Positions 1 to 10,945 are shown, counted from the stretch's first letter. The stretch: DNA of 64,000 nucleotides from JBEKIK01 sp963838495 (GCA_963838495.1 CAWIRC010000002.1:496001-560000), one strand, 5' to 3'. Numbers and translations: made by a program. Notes: generated from the letters alone by a model not told the origin.

Positions 1-2
1 TT

Positions 3-2628
3 GCCTTCGCCTTTCTAAGCACCCTGGCCATGATTGTCCCGTTATGTCTTTTAGCGTTTATCATGGGGTGCGGGCAGATGCCCGGAACCAATAAATTGAA
101 CATCTGTATTTTAACCGGAGAGGTAATTTGGCTTTACATAGTCTGGGGCGTATTTTTTTCGCTGATTCTAAAACGCCCTTTGCTGGCGGCCATCGTTAGC
201 GTGCTCGTCGCATCCATGGGTCCGTTTCTGATTCCCGAAAGATCGCAATCCACTTACCTGTACTTCATCGACACCACTTTTCCCATGATCCTATTTTGTC
301 CCATAGCCATATTCGCGGGTTTGACCGTTTTGCCGGCCATCGTCAACATCTGGCTGGGCCGCAGGTGGTTTCGCGAAAACCCTTATCCAATCCCTCGCGT
401 AAAATCTCTGCCCAAGTTGAAAGTATCGGCCAAGCCCGAAACGCTTACGGAATATATGTCGCACGGCAATTCCTGGTCCATGCTCGGGCGGCTTACCTGG
501 CAACACTGGCGGCAATCGTCCTGGGTACTGCTGGTGATCGCGGCGATGTTGGCGCCGCTGCTGTTTTTTGCCTGCGTCAAGCTTTGGTTAAAACATGATC
601 CGCGAAACGAGTGGGCGTCGGCTTTTATCGCTGTCGGCGCACTCTCGGCCCTGGCCTTGCCTCCGCTGGCCGGATCGTTCACCTTTCTCGCCGACCAGCG
701 GCAAAAGAACTTCCATTTTCTTGCCGACCGCGGCATCAATCCAAGACTAATCTGGCTGAGCCGATTGTGGCCCTGGACGATTGTCATCGTCTGTGCGTTC
801 GCGGCACTCGCACTCTTTTTCATCGCCATGTATTTATATCTATGGAGGGCGTACGCATTGCAACCGACGTTGCATGAAGCATTCTTTGCCATAGTGAATT
901 TATACGGCTACATTGTACTCAGTATTTGCGTGGGACAGTTTTGTTCCATGTTCTTCCGCTCCGGAGTGCTGGCAGCCGTGTTCAGCCTGGTCATCACGGG
1001 CATCCTCTGCTGGTGGGCCGCCTTTATGTGGACATTGGGCATAAGTTGGCTCTGGTCCGTGGCCCCAATACCCCTGGTCCTCCTGCTGGCAACCTGGCTC
1101 CGCGCGCCCGACTGGCTCGCGGAGCGCAGCGGATGGCGCGGTTGCGCCGGCCCGGATTGACCCTGGCCCTGGCCTTCGCCGCGCTTTTTACCGCCCTGCC
1201 GCTTTATCGCGCATACCAGATTCCGGCTGTCGATCCCGGCTTCGATACCAAGACATTTCTCCGCCCGCTTACACCTGAAGAACAAGCCACGCTCGACCTC
1301 TATTTGCAGGCCGAGAAAAAATACTCTCCTCCCCCGAGTCCCAAAGAATCAACCGCTGAAAATTATGAAACGCTGGTTAATGAAGATCAGACTCATCCAA
1401 AACCTTGGAAACCATCGCCGGCAGAAGTTAAGTGGGTTAATGCCAATCAAGAAGTAATTCCGCTCTTGGTCAAAGCCAGCAAGGGTGCGCAATTTGTATT
1501 TACGCCTTCTTCTCTTATCGACGACCCCTCCAACCCCATGAACGACGCATGGAAAGTCTTACAGATGGCGGAATTACTCTCCCTTAACGCACAGATATTG
1601 GAATCCGAGGGAAAACTCGATGACGCCATCGAGCAATACTTGTCCATAGTCCGTATTTCCAAGCAATTGCATAGCGGTGTTAAATGTTATAACGGACTTA
1701 GTGGTTCTGGCGGCGCAGATACGCTGGAACTTCACGTTTACTATCATTTGCTTACGTGGGGGGCTCACAGCGGTCAGAGCCCCGAAAGAATCAAGAAAGC
1801 CATCGGTGAATTGGAAAAAATCACGGCCGACATGCCGGCGGGCGCAGCGAAGGTGAAGTTCGATTATCTCTCCGATCGGCAAATGCTCCTCGATTATTTC
1901 AAGGGTTTTCCTAAAGAAAACATCCCCGCCATGACCAAGCTCTGGCTTCACCTGCCCTGGGAACGCGCCCGGCGCTCAGGCTCTTGAACACCACTCTTAC
2001 CCGCAATGACCTCAAATGCATAGATGATGCAGAGATGGCGGCCAGGACGAACCGGCGAATCTATGTCCCGCCTGAAGACAGCCGTTATCCCCGGAATTAT
2101 TATCCTGGTTATTTCAGGGAATCCGAATATGCGTTGCTTCAGGAATTCTGGGTGCCGCCGTTGCACCACGCTATGCAAGGTATGAACCTCGTCAGGGAAT
2201 TCGCCAACCTGGAAAACCACCGCCGCGCGACCCTCATCATCTTGGCCTTGCAGGCCTGGAAACTCGAACACGGCGACTACCCGAAATCGCTCGACGAGCT
2301 GGTCGGACCATATTTAACACAGTTGCCCAATGATCCGTATGGCGAAGCATATCGTTATTATCCCCACGGCGTGAAAGTGCCCTTGCCAGGTACGGGCATG
2401 GATTTTGAATTACTGTCGGCCGTTAACGACAAGCCCGTTATTTGGAGCACCAGCCCGAACATCCATGTAGCGTTGTCCTCTGAGCTAAGGTTAGATGCGC
2501 GTTATTGGGTTTACCAGGAGGATCCCAGCACACCCTTTGGCGAACTCCGTTTTCATCTCGGCCCGGCTGATATCTTTGAAATATATAATAACGGCCATTT
2601 CTTCCTGGTGCCCCAGACAAGTGATTGA
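3..2628 (+). CDS. ABC-2-type permease-like membrane protein with long C-terminal domain; 5' partial, two frameshifts
   Basis: The frame is open to the left edge, so the start lies outside the window. The first 370 residues hold many hydrophobic segments and resemble the membrane part of planctomycete ABC-2 permeases. The frame stops at 1160, but a second frame continues the same protein (ERSGWR then LRRPGLTLALAF at about 1138), and a third continues it after about 1972 (WERAR then ALRLLNTTLT). Each break is repaired by adding one base (a C near 1138, a G near 1972). The C-terminal part is soluble and probably extracytoplasmic, with a pseudopilin-like stretch near 2220-2330 (ALQAWKLEHGDYPKSLDEL). 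Its ATPase partner would lie upstream of the window. That it is one gene is my inference; function beyond permease-like is not shown. Confidence 0.6.
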
Positions 2629-2698
2629 GGCAGCAGGGCAGGGGAGTGGCCGGTTCCCAAGACCGGCAAAGAACAGAAAACTGTAAACTGTTAACCGC

Positions 2699-3877
2699 CT
2701 ACTGCGGATATTTCGCCCGATCGTGGATCTCGACCTCCACGCTCTGCGCCTGCCGGTTGCGGAAGATAAGCAGCGGCACGCTCGTCCCCACCTCGGTCAT
2801 GCTCACCACGTTTACCAACTGCCCGTCGTCCTCGATCGGAATATGATTGAATTCCAGGATGATGTCGCCGGGCAGGAGCTTCGCCGACTCGGCGGGTGTT
2901 TTCGACGTAATCTCGATAACCTTGGCGCCCATCAACCGCGGCAACCCGGCGTCGGCCGCCATTTCCGGTCCAAACCGCGAGTTCAGCTTCACCCCGATGT
3001 ACCCCCGCGTCACCTTGCCCGTTTCGATAAGCTGCCTGGCCGAAAACATGAACATGTTCATCGGTATGGCGAATCCGCATCCCTCGCTCAAGCCCGAACT
3101 GCTGGCAATCGCCGTGTTGATGCCGATGATCTCCCCGCGCAAGTTTACCAGCGGTCCCCCGCTGTTGCCGGGATTTATGGCCGCGTCGGTCTGCAAAAAA
3201 TCCTGATTTCTAAAATTGGTTTCGCCGCTTTTGGAGTTGCTTTCGCCCAAGCGCAAATTCCGCCGCCCTTTGCCGCTGATGATCCCGTGCGTAAACGACT
3301 GGTTCAGCCCGAACGGACTGCCCATGGCCATGACAAAGTCCCCGATCTCCAGCCTGTCGCTGTCGCCCAGCGGGGCGGAAACCATCTCCGACGCCGAAAC
3401 CGCCAATACCGCAACATCCGACTCCTCGTCGCTCAAAACCTTATCGGGCGAAATCCGCCGCCCGTCGGCCAGGTCGATCTTGATCGCCCCAAGCGGCGTG
3501 TCGTGCACCACGTGCCGATTGGTCAGAACGTAGAATTTCTCCTTCCATTTGATAATCACCCCGGAGCCGTCCTCCTGAATTATATGCCTGCGGCTGGCGT
3601 CCGGCCCGTGCTGCGATTCGATAAACACCACCGAGGGCCCGACCAGCTTGGCCACGGTTTTCATCACCGCCGCTTGGGCGTCGATCGCCGTCAGGTGCCG
3701 CTCGAGTTCCTGCCTGAGCTCGGCCTGCCTTTCCGGCGTTAGGGACTTGGCGTGCTCCAGCGATGCCGGCACAGTATTTTGGGCCGCCAGCCTCGCGGCG
3801 AAAACCGTGGAGAATAAAGCGGCCGCCAGAAATGCAAAAATACGCGTTAACCTGTGAAAATGCATGAATCGTCGCAT
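2699..3877 (-). CDS. HtrA/DegP-type serine protease with PDZ domain
   Basis: 392 residues. A signal peptide or anchor occupies residues 1-32 (basic start, hydrophobic FAFLAAALFSTVFA). The trypsin-like domain has the full catalytic triad: His122 in TNRHVV, Asp154 in EESDVAVLAV and Ser239 in GNSGGPL. A single PDZ domain follows from about residue 290 to the end (GYIGVKLNS, then PGDIILEFNHIPI). This is the usual layout of periplasmic quality-control proteases. One PDZ makes it DegS-like in length, while the family name HtrA covers both. It is transcribed towards the permease gene and has no operon partner. The start at 3877 keeps the whole hydrophobic segment; Met5 is an alternative. Confidence 0.9.
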   Translation of the reverse strand: MRRFMHFHRLTRIFAFLAAALFSTVFAARLAAQNTVPASLEHAKSLTPERQAELRQELERHLTAIDAQAAVMKTVAKLVGPSVVFIESQHGPDASRRHIIQEDGSGVIIKWKEKFYVLTNRHVVHDTPLGAIKIDLADGRRISPDKVLSDEESDVAVLAVSASEMVSAPLGDSDRLEIGDFVMAMGSPFGLNQSFTHGIISGKGRRNLRLGESNSKSGETNFRNQDFLQTDAAINPGNSGGPLVNLRGEIIGINTAIASSSGLSEGCGFAIPMNMFMFSARQLIETGKVTRGYIGVKLNSRFGPEMAADAGLPRLMGAKVIEITSKTPAESAKLLPGDIILEFNHIPIEDDGQLVNVVSMTEVGTSVPLLIFRNRQAQSVEVEIHDRAKYPQ

Positions 3878-4203
3878 GTCTCGATTATCTTGTTCAAGGC
3901 TTGCCCAGTATCCCCTTATATTAAACGATCACTAGGATTTCGGCAAAAAAATGGGTATTACTCTGTAGGCCCTTCATGCCGCCAAGTACTCCAATCCTTT
4001 TAAAATAAAATCCTTTGCATAAATAAACGCCATCGCCTGCGTATAGTTCTGTTTCATATGATAATATATATAAACAAGTATATCAGATGCCCGGCAATTG
4101 GGGGGAGAGCCCCAAAATATCTTCCGCCGGGGGGAACGAAACCCAATGCAAGCCCTTATCCTCCATGCCCCCACTCTGGAGCCTTAGACTCTCTATGTAA
4201 ATT

Positions 4204-4231
4204 AAGCCCACGGGTTGCAACCCATGGGCTT
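4204..4231. repeat. 13-bp inverted repeat (hairpin)
   Basis: AAGCCCACGGGTT and AACCCATGGGCTT are separated by only GC; one pair mismatches. It lies downstream of the dksA-like gene in the otherwise empty 494-bp gap between two minus-strand genes (3878-4371). It has no T-run, so it reads better as a dispersed palindrome than as a classic terminator. Confidence 0.7.
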
Positions 4232-4371
4232 GGCTTGATTTAACTACCGCAACTTGATTTCTCTTTTCCGAGAATTACCGCCCGATTTTCGATAAAATGC
4301 CCCAATCCGCCCCCAATTTTTTACGCTTATCCCCTTCATCCAACCTTGGTAGTTTCCCGCGGAACCCAAAA

Positions 4372-4821
4372 TCATGAGACATCGAGTTCGATGTCGCTGA
4401 TCGACAATTCCGCATCGTTGCCGGGAACGTCCAGCAATCGGCTCCAATCGACTTCCGAAGAAGACGCGGCCCCCTGGCGTTCCATCTCCCGCTGGCATTT
4501 TATGCAGTACGTGGCATAGGGCAGGGCATGCAATCGGGCCATGGGAATACCGGTCCCGCAACCCTCGCAAATGCCGAACTGGCCCTCGCGCATCCGCTCC
4601 AGGGCGTACTCGATGCGGGCAAGTTCGCGGCTTTCCACCTCGGCTAGCTGGGAACTGATTTCATCCTGGACCGAATCCAGGGCGGCGTCAACCATGTCGC
4701 CCGAGGCCTGCGCATTCAGTTCCCTCAACAAACTCAGGTCCCCGGCCAGAGCTTTACGCAACGCGTCGCGTCGCTTCATCAGGATCTGGCGCAATGTCAA
4801 TATCGCGTCTTTGCGGCTCAT
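4372..4821 (-). CDS. DksA/TraR-family zinc-finger protein
   Basis: 149 residues. The N-terminal half (about 1-75) is helical and acidic, as expected of the coiled coil that enters the RNA polymerase secondary channel. A C4 zinc finger follows: Cys85, Cys88, Cys106 and Cys109. The acidic tail after residue 122 is not typical of E. coli DksA. The start at 4821 has a good Shine-Dalgarno (GAGGTGAA). Members bind RNA polymerase and modulate stringent-response transcription; whether this one works with ppGpp cannot be told from sequence. It stands alone, transcribed away from the FHA gene. Confidence 0.85.
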   Translation of the reverse strand: MSRKDAILTLRQILMKRRDALRKALAGDLSLLRELNAQASGDMVDAALDSVQDEISSQLAEVESRELARIEYALERMREGQFGICEGCGTGIPMARLHALPYATYCIKCQREMERQGAASSSEVDWSRLLDVPGNDAELSISDIELDVS

Positions 4822-5429
4822 AGGACTTCACCTCTGTGTCCGATCCTGGCCGCACTGAAGGTTGCCCCCCTTCAGACAAGCCGTTGTCGAACTCTCCTCT
4901 CGGTTTCTAATGCTGGGTTAGGAGACTGGCGCTACCCAGACTTTTTCTTTGAAATGCCACTGAACAGTAGCAACCAAATCATACTACGAATATTGCCCTT
5001 GTGCGGACTAAAAAAACTTTTTTATATTTCCTTGAAAGTCTGAATGCCAAATCACTATAAATCGTTATTTTCCAACGACTTAAGAAGCATCTTTGCGACG
5101 CATCCCTACCCCGTCTCCATGGGTAGACGCTTTTCGCTCAACAAGACACTCAAATCCATGAAAAATAACATCTAAACTTTCTAAATCCACTCTCTTTTTG
5201 CCGCATCAAAAGTCGCTATCCGATAATCGTCAAATCCGTCAAAGATATACAGCCGTTTTTCTCTAAACTCTCTTTACTCTCCTTTGCCATCATTCCCATT
5301 TTGACCGCCGCCTTGCCGTAAGCTAAATCCAGGTGGGACCTTATGTACTTCATCCACCAATAGATGTAACACTATTGGCAGGGTGTCCGCCGATATTTCC
5401 TGCATTGAATAAAATTTAAGGATCAAAAA
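4822..5429. other. 608-bp divergent intergenic region
   Basis: It separates the minus-strand dksA-like gene and the plus-strand FHA gene, so it should carry promoters for both. It is clearly more AT-rich than the flanks. I see no convincing gene, palindrome or heptad array in it. A Shine-Dalgarno (AAGGA) lies just upstream of the start at 5430. Confidence 0.5.
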
Positions 5430-7875
5430 ATGGCCACAGGCACTGTTGACGCCGGTGTTTTGCATTCATCCCTGAGCGATCTGGTGCTCCGAATTCATGG
5501 GACAAGCCATAATGGCCAAGTGCTGCGCCTAAGATCGTCCAAATGCACTATTGGTTCAGGGCCGAATTGCACCCTCAGATTGCACGGCCATGGCATCAGT
5601 CACTTGCATTGCTTGATCCTTCGCGGTCCTAATGGCACAGTCATTCGCCGCTGGTCGCCCGACACCCGCCTTAATGGCCGCTCATTCTCCGAAGCCCCAC
5701 TGTCCCCCGGCGACCGGTTAAGCATCGGTTCTCTGGAATTCGAGATCGTCGAAACCGGCGAATTCGCCGCCCAGTCGCCCGACGCCGATGCGCCTTATCC
5801 TTATCAATATGAACAATGTCCTTCATCACCCCAACCAGGCAGTGATCTCCAACTGGAATCCCAACGACTCAACGCGCTTAGGCGGCAAATCCGCCAAGAC
5901 GAAGAATCTCTCCATAAGCGGGCAAAACAAATTGAAGATGCCGCCGCCGAGTTGGCTGCCGAACAAAATAAATTCCACAATGAGCGCCGCCAAGACGAAG
6001 AATCTCTCCATAAGCGGACGAAACAAATTGAAGATGCCGCCGCCGAGTTGGCTGCCGAACAAAATAAATTCCACAATGAGCGCCGCCAATGGGAAGAATC
6101 GCATAACGCACTGTTCTCAGAAGAATCCCTGCGCAGGGCCGCCGCCGAAGAGGAACAACTCGCACGCCTCAAAACCCAATCCGATGAGCTGGACTCCCAG
6201 CGCCAATCCTTCGCTTTGCATCAACGACAATGGCAGGCCGAACAAGAAACTCTCGCAACAAAATCTCCAGGATAGGGAACGGCAACTAAATCAGCGAACG
6301 GCCGCATTGGACGCATTGGCAGCCGATCTCGAAACCCGAAAATCTCGACTCGAAGCCCAATCGGCCGCCTTTGAAGCGAAAAACACGGAACTCGCCGATC
6401 AAGCCGCCGGCCTGGCCTCGCAAATCGTCGAAAACAACAATCGCGCCGCCGAACTGGATGCCCGCTCCGCCCAACTCGATGCCAACGCCGCCCAGCTCCA
6501 AGACCAGGCGGCGGAACTCGCCGCACGCTCCGCCCAACTCGATGCCAGCGCCGCCCAGCTCCAAGACCAGGCGGCGGAACTCGCCGCACGCTCCGCCCAA
6601 CTCGATGCCCAAACGGCTGATCTCGGAAAATATTCGGCCGATCTGCAAAATAAATCGGCCGAACTCCAATCGCAGTCGGACACCCTCCAATCTCGCGCGG
6701 CAGATTTGGATTCAAATCATTTGGAATTGAAATCAAAACTGGCCGAATTGCAATCCCTCCGCAATCAATTGGATGCCGATCGCAACCACTGGGATGAATC
6801 CCGCGCCGCCCGGGAGCAAAACCTCGCCTCCCGCGAAGAAACAGTGCAACGAAAAACCGCCCAACTGGAATCCCAGCAAGCCCTGCTCCACGCCGAAAAA
6901 GAAGACTGGCAACGGCATCTTGCCCGGCGACAGCATGAACTCGAGCTTCGCGAAGACGAACTCGCCCAGCGCGAGCCGGACAAAGCACTTTCCTCATCAC
7001 CTGGAACGCCGCACACTGAAAACCTTTTGCCCCCCCAATCCGATCGGTCCCCGCCCGATTCCGGCGATGCCCTTCAACGCCCGAATCATGAGATCGCCGA
7101 GCCGTGCGAGATGGAAGCCTCCGCTGCCGATGAGACCGAGTCGCCTTCTTATTCCCAGCATGACGCCGCGCACGAAGAAGAATCGGTCAACGATTACATG
7201 GTCCGCCTTATGCAGCGAATTCGCAGCACCCAAAGCGACCCGGACCTCGGCCCAACCAATACCTCCCCCACGACTCCCAAACGACGGGACGAGCCGCCCT
7301 TGCCGCTGGAAATCACCCCCGCGCCTCAGCCCGAACCCGCTCCGGCCACGGACCAACGCCGCGAGCCCGCGGAACTGCTCCCTCATACCGTGGCCCCGGA
7401 AAAACACGCCGACATCACGCTGTTGCGCAACCTGGCCATATACTCGGCCCAAAACGCTCTGGGCACCCATTCCCGCCGCCAAACAATCCACTCCATGTAT
7501 TCAAAATTGGCGGTGGCCCTGATAGGCGGGCTGACCGGCATAGGACTCCTCGTTGTCTGGAATTTGTGGTTTACAAACAGCCTCACCTTTTTCTCGGCAA
7601 TGATGAGTTTCGTAGTGGCCGTCATCTGGGGCGTCCAATATGTCCTGCTGACCGTCCAATTGCTCGTCTCCGGGTCGAGCAACATCGATTCGATATCGGC
7701 GTCCCATTCCAAAAAAGAGGAGGAAAAAACGCCCGCCCCCCGGAATCCAAACTCCACCGTAGCCGCCCAAGATCTGCCCACTTACCCCGAATCGCCGCCC
7801 GAGGATATCAAGTCGGTGCAATCCTCCCATGCAAGCGACGCCTCCGATAATTATCGCTTTTTTAAGAATATGTAG
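5430..7875 (+). CDS. FHA domain/coiled-coil membrane protein (one frameshift)
   Basis: The first about 110 residues form an FHA domain, a phosphothreonine-binding fold (IGSGPNCTLRL, HLHCLILRGP, LNGRSF). A very long Ala/Gln/Glu-rich coiled coil follows, up to about residue 530, then a Pro-rich linker and two hydrophobic helices near nt 7505-7570 and 7590-7680, then a cytoplasmic-looking tail. The frame stops at 6275 but continues in another frame from about 6255 (QQNLQDRERQ), so I read one protein of about 814 residues. A nearly exact 96-bp tandem duplication and a 63-bp duplication lie in the coiled coil. The FHA domain suggests coupling to a Ser/Thr kinase such as the one at 54660-56229; that link is inference. 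Confidence 0.75.
5892..6083 (+). repeat. 96-bp tandem duplication inside the coiled coil
   Basis: Positions 5892-5987 and 5988-6083 are almost identical, differing mainly at a GGGCAAA/GGACGAA spot. Each unit encodes 32 residues beginning RQDEESLHKR. The near identity implies a recent duplication. Confidence 0.9.
6478..6603 (+). repeat. 63-bp tandem duplication inside the coiled coil
   Basis: Two 21-residue units (SAQLDANAAQL and SAQLDASAAQL type) are nearly identical at the DNA level. Further degenerate copies flank them, so the coiled coil grew by repeat of an 11/21-residue unit. Confidence 0.8.
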
Positions 7876-8208
7876 GAAATGCAGGGGGCTGCCCCAATTA
7901 CTGTTTAAGGAAATATGAAACCGTTGCCTTTGGATGGTCTTTGAAAAAAATTCTTTGCGCGGCCTGCGCCCGTATCCAAATTATCGCAAATCGCAAAATG
8001 CAAATCGCCGCAAGCTTTAGAGCAGGGTTCAGGATGCTGTAGCGTCCGTTTAGCCCGGCCGCTTGCGGCCGGTGAAACTTCCCCTGAATTTGACTTGCGA
8101 AAGCATCACAAACTTTATTCGTTCAATTTGCATTTTGAAATTTGCAATTGTCAATTTGCAATAAAAGAGCGGGCGTAGAAAATGCGCTCGAATTTCAATA
8201 CGACAACT
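7876..8208. repeat. Repeat-rich convergent intergenic region
   Basis: It holds three repeat types: AATCGC/AATGC heptads near 7980-8010, a palindrome GGCCGCTTGCGGCC near 8058-8071, and a heptad array at 8124-8163 with unit CAATTTG. The stretch GTTCAGGATGCTGTAGCG near 8026 recurs in altered form near 34865. No gene is apparent. Confidence 0.6.
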
Positions 8209-9228
8209 TTATTGCATGTAAGTTTTAGCGGCCTTTACATCGGCAAAATCGCGCAGGTGATAGGCAATCCCCGCATTATCCAGCACCCGGCACAACCCCC
8301 GCAGGGCCGCGCCCATCCCGTCCGGCCCGCTTCTGCCGCCGAATTGCCCCCCGCCTTTTAAATGCGGTTCCAGTTCCAAAAATACCCCCGGCACTCCGCG
8401 GCGGCGAAGCTTCTTTTCCAGCCCCGGCAAAATCCCGGCAAAATCGCCAAGAATCCTCTCGTGCCCGCCCTGTCCCACGTCGGCCGGAACAAAGTGGCTC
8501 AAGGCCTCTTCATCCACTTGCCCCGCTCTTTTCACCGCTCCCGGATGCCGGTAATCCTTGATGTGCATCCAGCCTAGCCCGGGTTTCATGGCCAGGTATT
8601 GCTGATAAACTTCCTCCTCCGAATATCCCTGAGTGACAACGTTCCCCGCGTCGAACACCAGCGCCAGGGCCGGATGATCGACCTGCCGGTAAATCTCGGC
8701 CAAAAGCGCCCCCGTCGATCCGATCAAGTTCGCCTCCACCTCCAACCCGAATATCAAATCGGCCCTGCCGCACACCTCCGCAATCTGGCCCAATTGGTCC
8801 GCCGCCTGCGAAACATAATCCCGCGCATCGGATCCCCTGGGATGATAAAACGAAAATCCGCGGATCAGCTTCGTCTCAAAGGCATGGGCCAACCGGCAGG
8901 CCCTTCGCACCTCGCCGCCGAGATATCTTTTAAATGGCACGTAGACGTTCTTTGTCCCGTCTTCGACGTCTTTTATTTTCACCTTGCCGATGGGAGAACC
9001 GATCGAAGATACCTTCAACCCGTATTCATCTTGCAGGCCCCGGATCTTTTTAATCTCCCCCGCCTCGAGCTGCATCACATTCTTGATGCCCGATCCCACG
9101 TCGATAAACCTGATGCTGTAATACCGCAAACCCAATGCGGCAAAAACGGCAAACTGCTCCACCGCCTCCTTGCCCTCGGCCGCCTCGTCCGCAAATCCGG
9201 AAATTATCACCCGCGGTACACTCGACAT
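8209..9228 (-). CDS. Sugar phosphate isomerase/epimerase family TIM-barrel protein
   Basis: 339 residues from Met at 9228 (MSSVPRVIISGF). The frame extends upstream to 9327, but that part translates a palindromic repeat, so it is not used. Features of the xylose-isomerase-like TIM barrel are visible: FADEAAEG at the first strand, GLEVEANL (metal-ligand Glu), FDAGNVV (Asp), HIKDYRHPG (His/Asp) and a late FLELEPH (Glu). These are the usual divalent-metal ligands. The true substrate is unknown; the family includes inosose, hydroxypyruvate and tagatose-type isomerases. It lies alone next to queF. Confidence 0.8.
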   Translation of the reverse strand: MSSVPRVIISGFADEAAEGKEAVEQFAVFAALGLRYYSIRFIDVGSGIKNVMQLEAGEIKKIRGLQDEYGLKVSSIGSPIGKVKIKDVEDGTKNVYVPFKRYLGGEVRRACRLAHAFETKLIRGFSFYHPRGSDARDYVSQAADQLGQIAEVCGRADLIFGLEVEANLIGSTGALLAEIYRQVDHPALALVFDAGNVVTQGYSEEEVYQQYLAMKPGLGWMHIKDYRHPGAVKRAGQVDEEALSHFVPADVGQGGHERILGDFAGILPGLEKKLRRRGVPGVFLELEPHLKGGGQFGGRSGPDGMGAALRGLCRVLDNAGIAYHLRDFADVKAAKTYMQ

Positions 9229-9264
9229 TTCCAATTCTCGGTTATTATCATATATGCAAATAGC

Positions 9265-9303
9265 TCCCCTCTCCCTTTGGGAGAGGGGCAAGGGGTGAGG
9301 GCG
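9265..9303 (+). repeat. Palindromic repeat family A, copy 1
   Basis: Core CCCTCTCCCTTTGGGAGAGG followed by a GGGGTGAGGGCG tail. It lies directly upstream of the TIM-barrel gene start on the opposite strand. Confidence 0.9.
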
Positions 9304-9323
9304 TTTTGCCGAAATCTTTTTTT

Positions 9324-9358
9324 TCATCCCTCATCCTTCATCCTTCATCCCTCATCCT
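9324..9358. repeat. Heptad array, unit TCATCCY (5 units)
   Basis: Read on the minus strand the array encodes the last residues Lys-Asp-Glu-Gly and the TGA stop of queF. Confidence 0.9.
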
Positions 9359-9731
9359 TTGAAAAACTCGCCGTTACCGTCGTCGTAATCCCGCCCCGGG
9401 CGTTGAAGGCGGCGGTCAACGTCATCTTCCGCGGTTCTATTACCGCAACCAGGTCGTCCAAAATCCGGTTGGCCGCCGTCTCGTAAAAAATCCCCATGTT
9501 CCGATACTGCTGTAAATACATCTTCAAACTCTTCAATTCCACGCACTTCGATCCCGGCGTGTAGTCTATCGTTATCGTCCCGTAGTCCGGCTGGCCCGTC
9601 CTCGGGCATACCGACGTAAACTCCGAGCATACAATATGTATTATGTAATCCCGGCCCGGATATTGATTCTCGAACGTCTCCAAAATATCTCTCGATGCTT
9701 TCTCCACTTCTCGTCTCCTTTCCTTGGGCAA
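9345..9731 (-). CDS. queF: NADPH-dependent 7-cyano-7-deazaguanine reductase (QueF, short type)
   Basis: 128 residues, the length of the unimodular QueF. It reduces preQ0 to preQ1 in queuosine biosynthesis. The tunnel-fold signature is clear: Cys42 in TSVCPRTGQPD is the nucleophile that forms the thioimide with the nitrile, Asp49 is the general acid, and the NADPH/substrate motif ELKSLKMYLQ follows at residues 65-74. The stop codon and the last four residues are written in a heptad repeat array, so the native C-terminus may have been replaced. It is transcribed divergently from queC, with a 125-bp gap. Confidence 0.93.
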   Translation of the reverse strand: MPKERRREVEKASRDILETFENQYPGRDYIIHIVCSEFTSVCPRTGQPDYGTITIDYTPGSKCVELKSLKMYLQQYRNMGIFYETAANRILDDLVAVIEPRKMTLTAAFNARGGITTTVTASFSKDEG

Positions 9732-9821
9732 TCGTTTATGTAATGATAAAATATACAGACCCGCGGGAAAAGAGGCCGAAATCCGCTCTGCACCCCGTAC
9801 TCAGCACTACATACTAAAATT

Positions 9822-9856
9822 CTGACCCCTGACCCCTGAACCCCGAACCCCTGAAA
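9822..9856 (+). repeat. Heptad array, unit CTGAMCC, abutting the queC start
   Basis: Units CTGACCC, CTGACCC, CTGAACC, CCGAACC run straight into the ATG at 9857, leaving no recognisable Shine-Dalgarno. Confidence 0.85.
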
Positions 9857-10557
9857 ATGACCACCCCGGCCGTAATTCTGCTTTCCGGGGGCCTCGACTC
9901 GGCCACCGCCGCTGCCATCGCCCTGCAACAAGGCTTCGACCTGTACGCCCTCACCGTCGATTACGGCCAGCGCCATCGCTTCGAACTCGATGCCGCCCGG
10001 CGCGTGGCCCAAAGCCTGGGCGTAAAACATCATGCCCAAGTCAAGGTCGATCTGGCCCAATTCGGCGGCAGCGCGCTTACCGCCTCGATCCCCGTGCCCA
10101 AGGATCGCCCGCCCGCCGAAATGGCCCACGGCATCCCCGTCACCTACGTGCCCGCCCGGAACACGGTCTTCTTGTCGCTGGCCTTGGCCTACGCCGAAGT
10201 CGTCGGCGCGGCCGACATCTTCATCGGCGTGAACGCCGTCGACTACAGCGGGTATCCCGACTGCCGCGGCCGAGTTCATCGCCGCCTTCCGGAACCTGGC
10301 CAACCTGGCCACCAAGGCCGGCGTGGAAGGCCGATTGAACTTCAACATCCACACCCCGCTCATCGAACTGACAAAGGCCCAAATCATCAGCCGCGGCATT
10401 GAACTGGGCGTCGACTACGGACTGACGCATTCCTGCTATGATCCCAACCCCCAAGGCATCGCCTGCGGCACGCTGCGACGCCTGCCTGCTTAGACGCAAA
10501 GGTTTCCAAGAGGCCGGCCTGAAAGACCCGCTGAAATATCAGGAGGAAGGTATGTGA
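9857..10557 (+). CDS. queC: 7-cyano-7-deazaguanine synthase (QueC), two frameshifts
   Basis: QueC makes preQ0 from carboxy-deazaguanine with ATP and ammonia. The PP-loop ATP-binding motif is at residues 8-19 (LLSGGLDSATAA), followed by VDYGQRH and GVNAVDYSGYPDC. The frame breaks after PDCR near 10265; another frame gives EFIAAFRNLANLATKAGVEG and THSCYDPNP. It breaks again near 10472; a third frame completes the zinc-binding CGTCDAC pattern and ends at EEGM. Both breaks are +1, so each is corrected by removing one base. The conserved protein on both sides argues for sequence error, or very recent inactivation. The stop TGA is the first triplet of a heptad array. Confidence 0.85.
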
Positions 10558-10610
10558 GATGAGGGATGAGAGATAAGGGATGAGAGATAAGGGATGAGAG
10601 ATAAGGGACA
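10555..10610 (+). repeat. Heptad array, units AGGGATG/AGAGATA (8 units)
   Basis: It begins with the TGA stop of queC and continues for 56 bp in perfect 7-bp register. Confidence 0.9.
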
Positions 10611-10659
10611 GAAAGGGCTGGGCAATTCATTGCCCAGTCTTGAACAACCCGCCGCTGAG

Positions 10660-10701
10660 AACCGAAAACTGACAACTGAAAACTGATAACTGTAAACTTA
10701 A
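10660..10701 (+). repeat. Heptad array, unit AACTGAN (6 units)
   Basis: Units AACCGAA, AACTGAC, AACTGAA, AACTGAT, AACTGTA, AACTTAA end six bases before the queE ATG. Confidence 0.9.
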
Positions 10702-10945
10702 ATCCCATGCGCATCGCCGAGATTTTTCGTTCCCTGCAAGGCGAAGGCCGGCTCAGCGGCACGGACAGCGTCTTCGTCCGCGCCAGCGGCTGCAACCTTC
10801 GCTGCGCGTATTGCGATACACCTTACGCATCCTGGTCGCCCGATGGCGAAGACCTTTCCGTCGATGAAATCCTCGATCAAGTGCAAATTGTAAGCCGACA
10901 GCCCACACAGGTCAGCGATAATGAGTATCAGCATTCGGAGGACAA

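Noticed and set aside
383..892. Minus-strand frame of 169 residues
   Set aside because: It is the antisense of the permease-like gene, with no family features.
2723..3742. Plus-strand frame of 339 residues
   Set aside because: It is the antisense of the HtrA gene; Arg/His-rich composition typical of a shadow.
6221..7000. Minus-strand frame of 259 residues in the coiled-coil region
   Set aside because: Its repeats mirror the coiled-coil coding repeats; no independent evidence.
8599..9486. Plus-strand frame of 295 residues
   Set aside because: It covers the antisense of the TIM-barrel gene and of a palindrome; not a gene.
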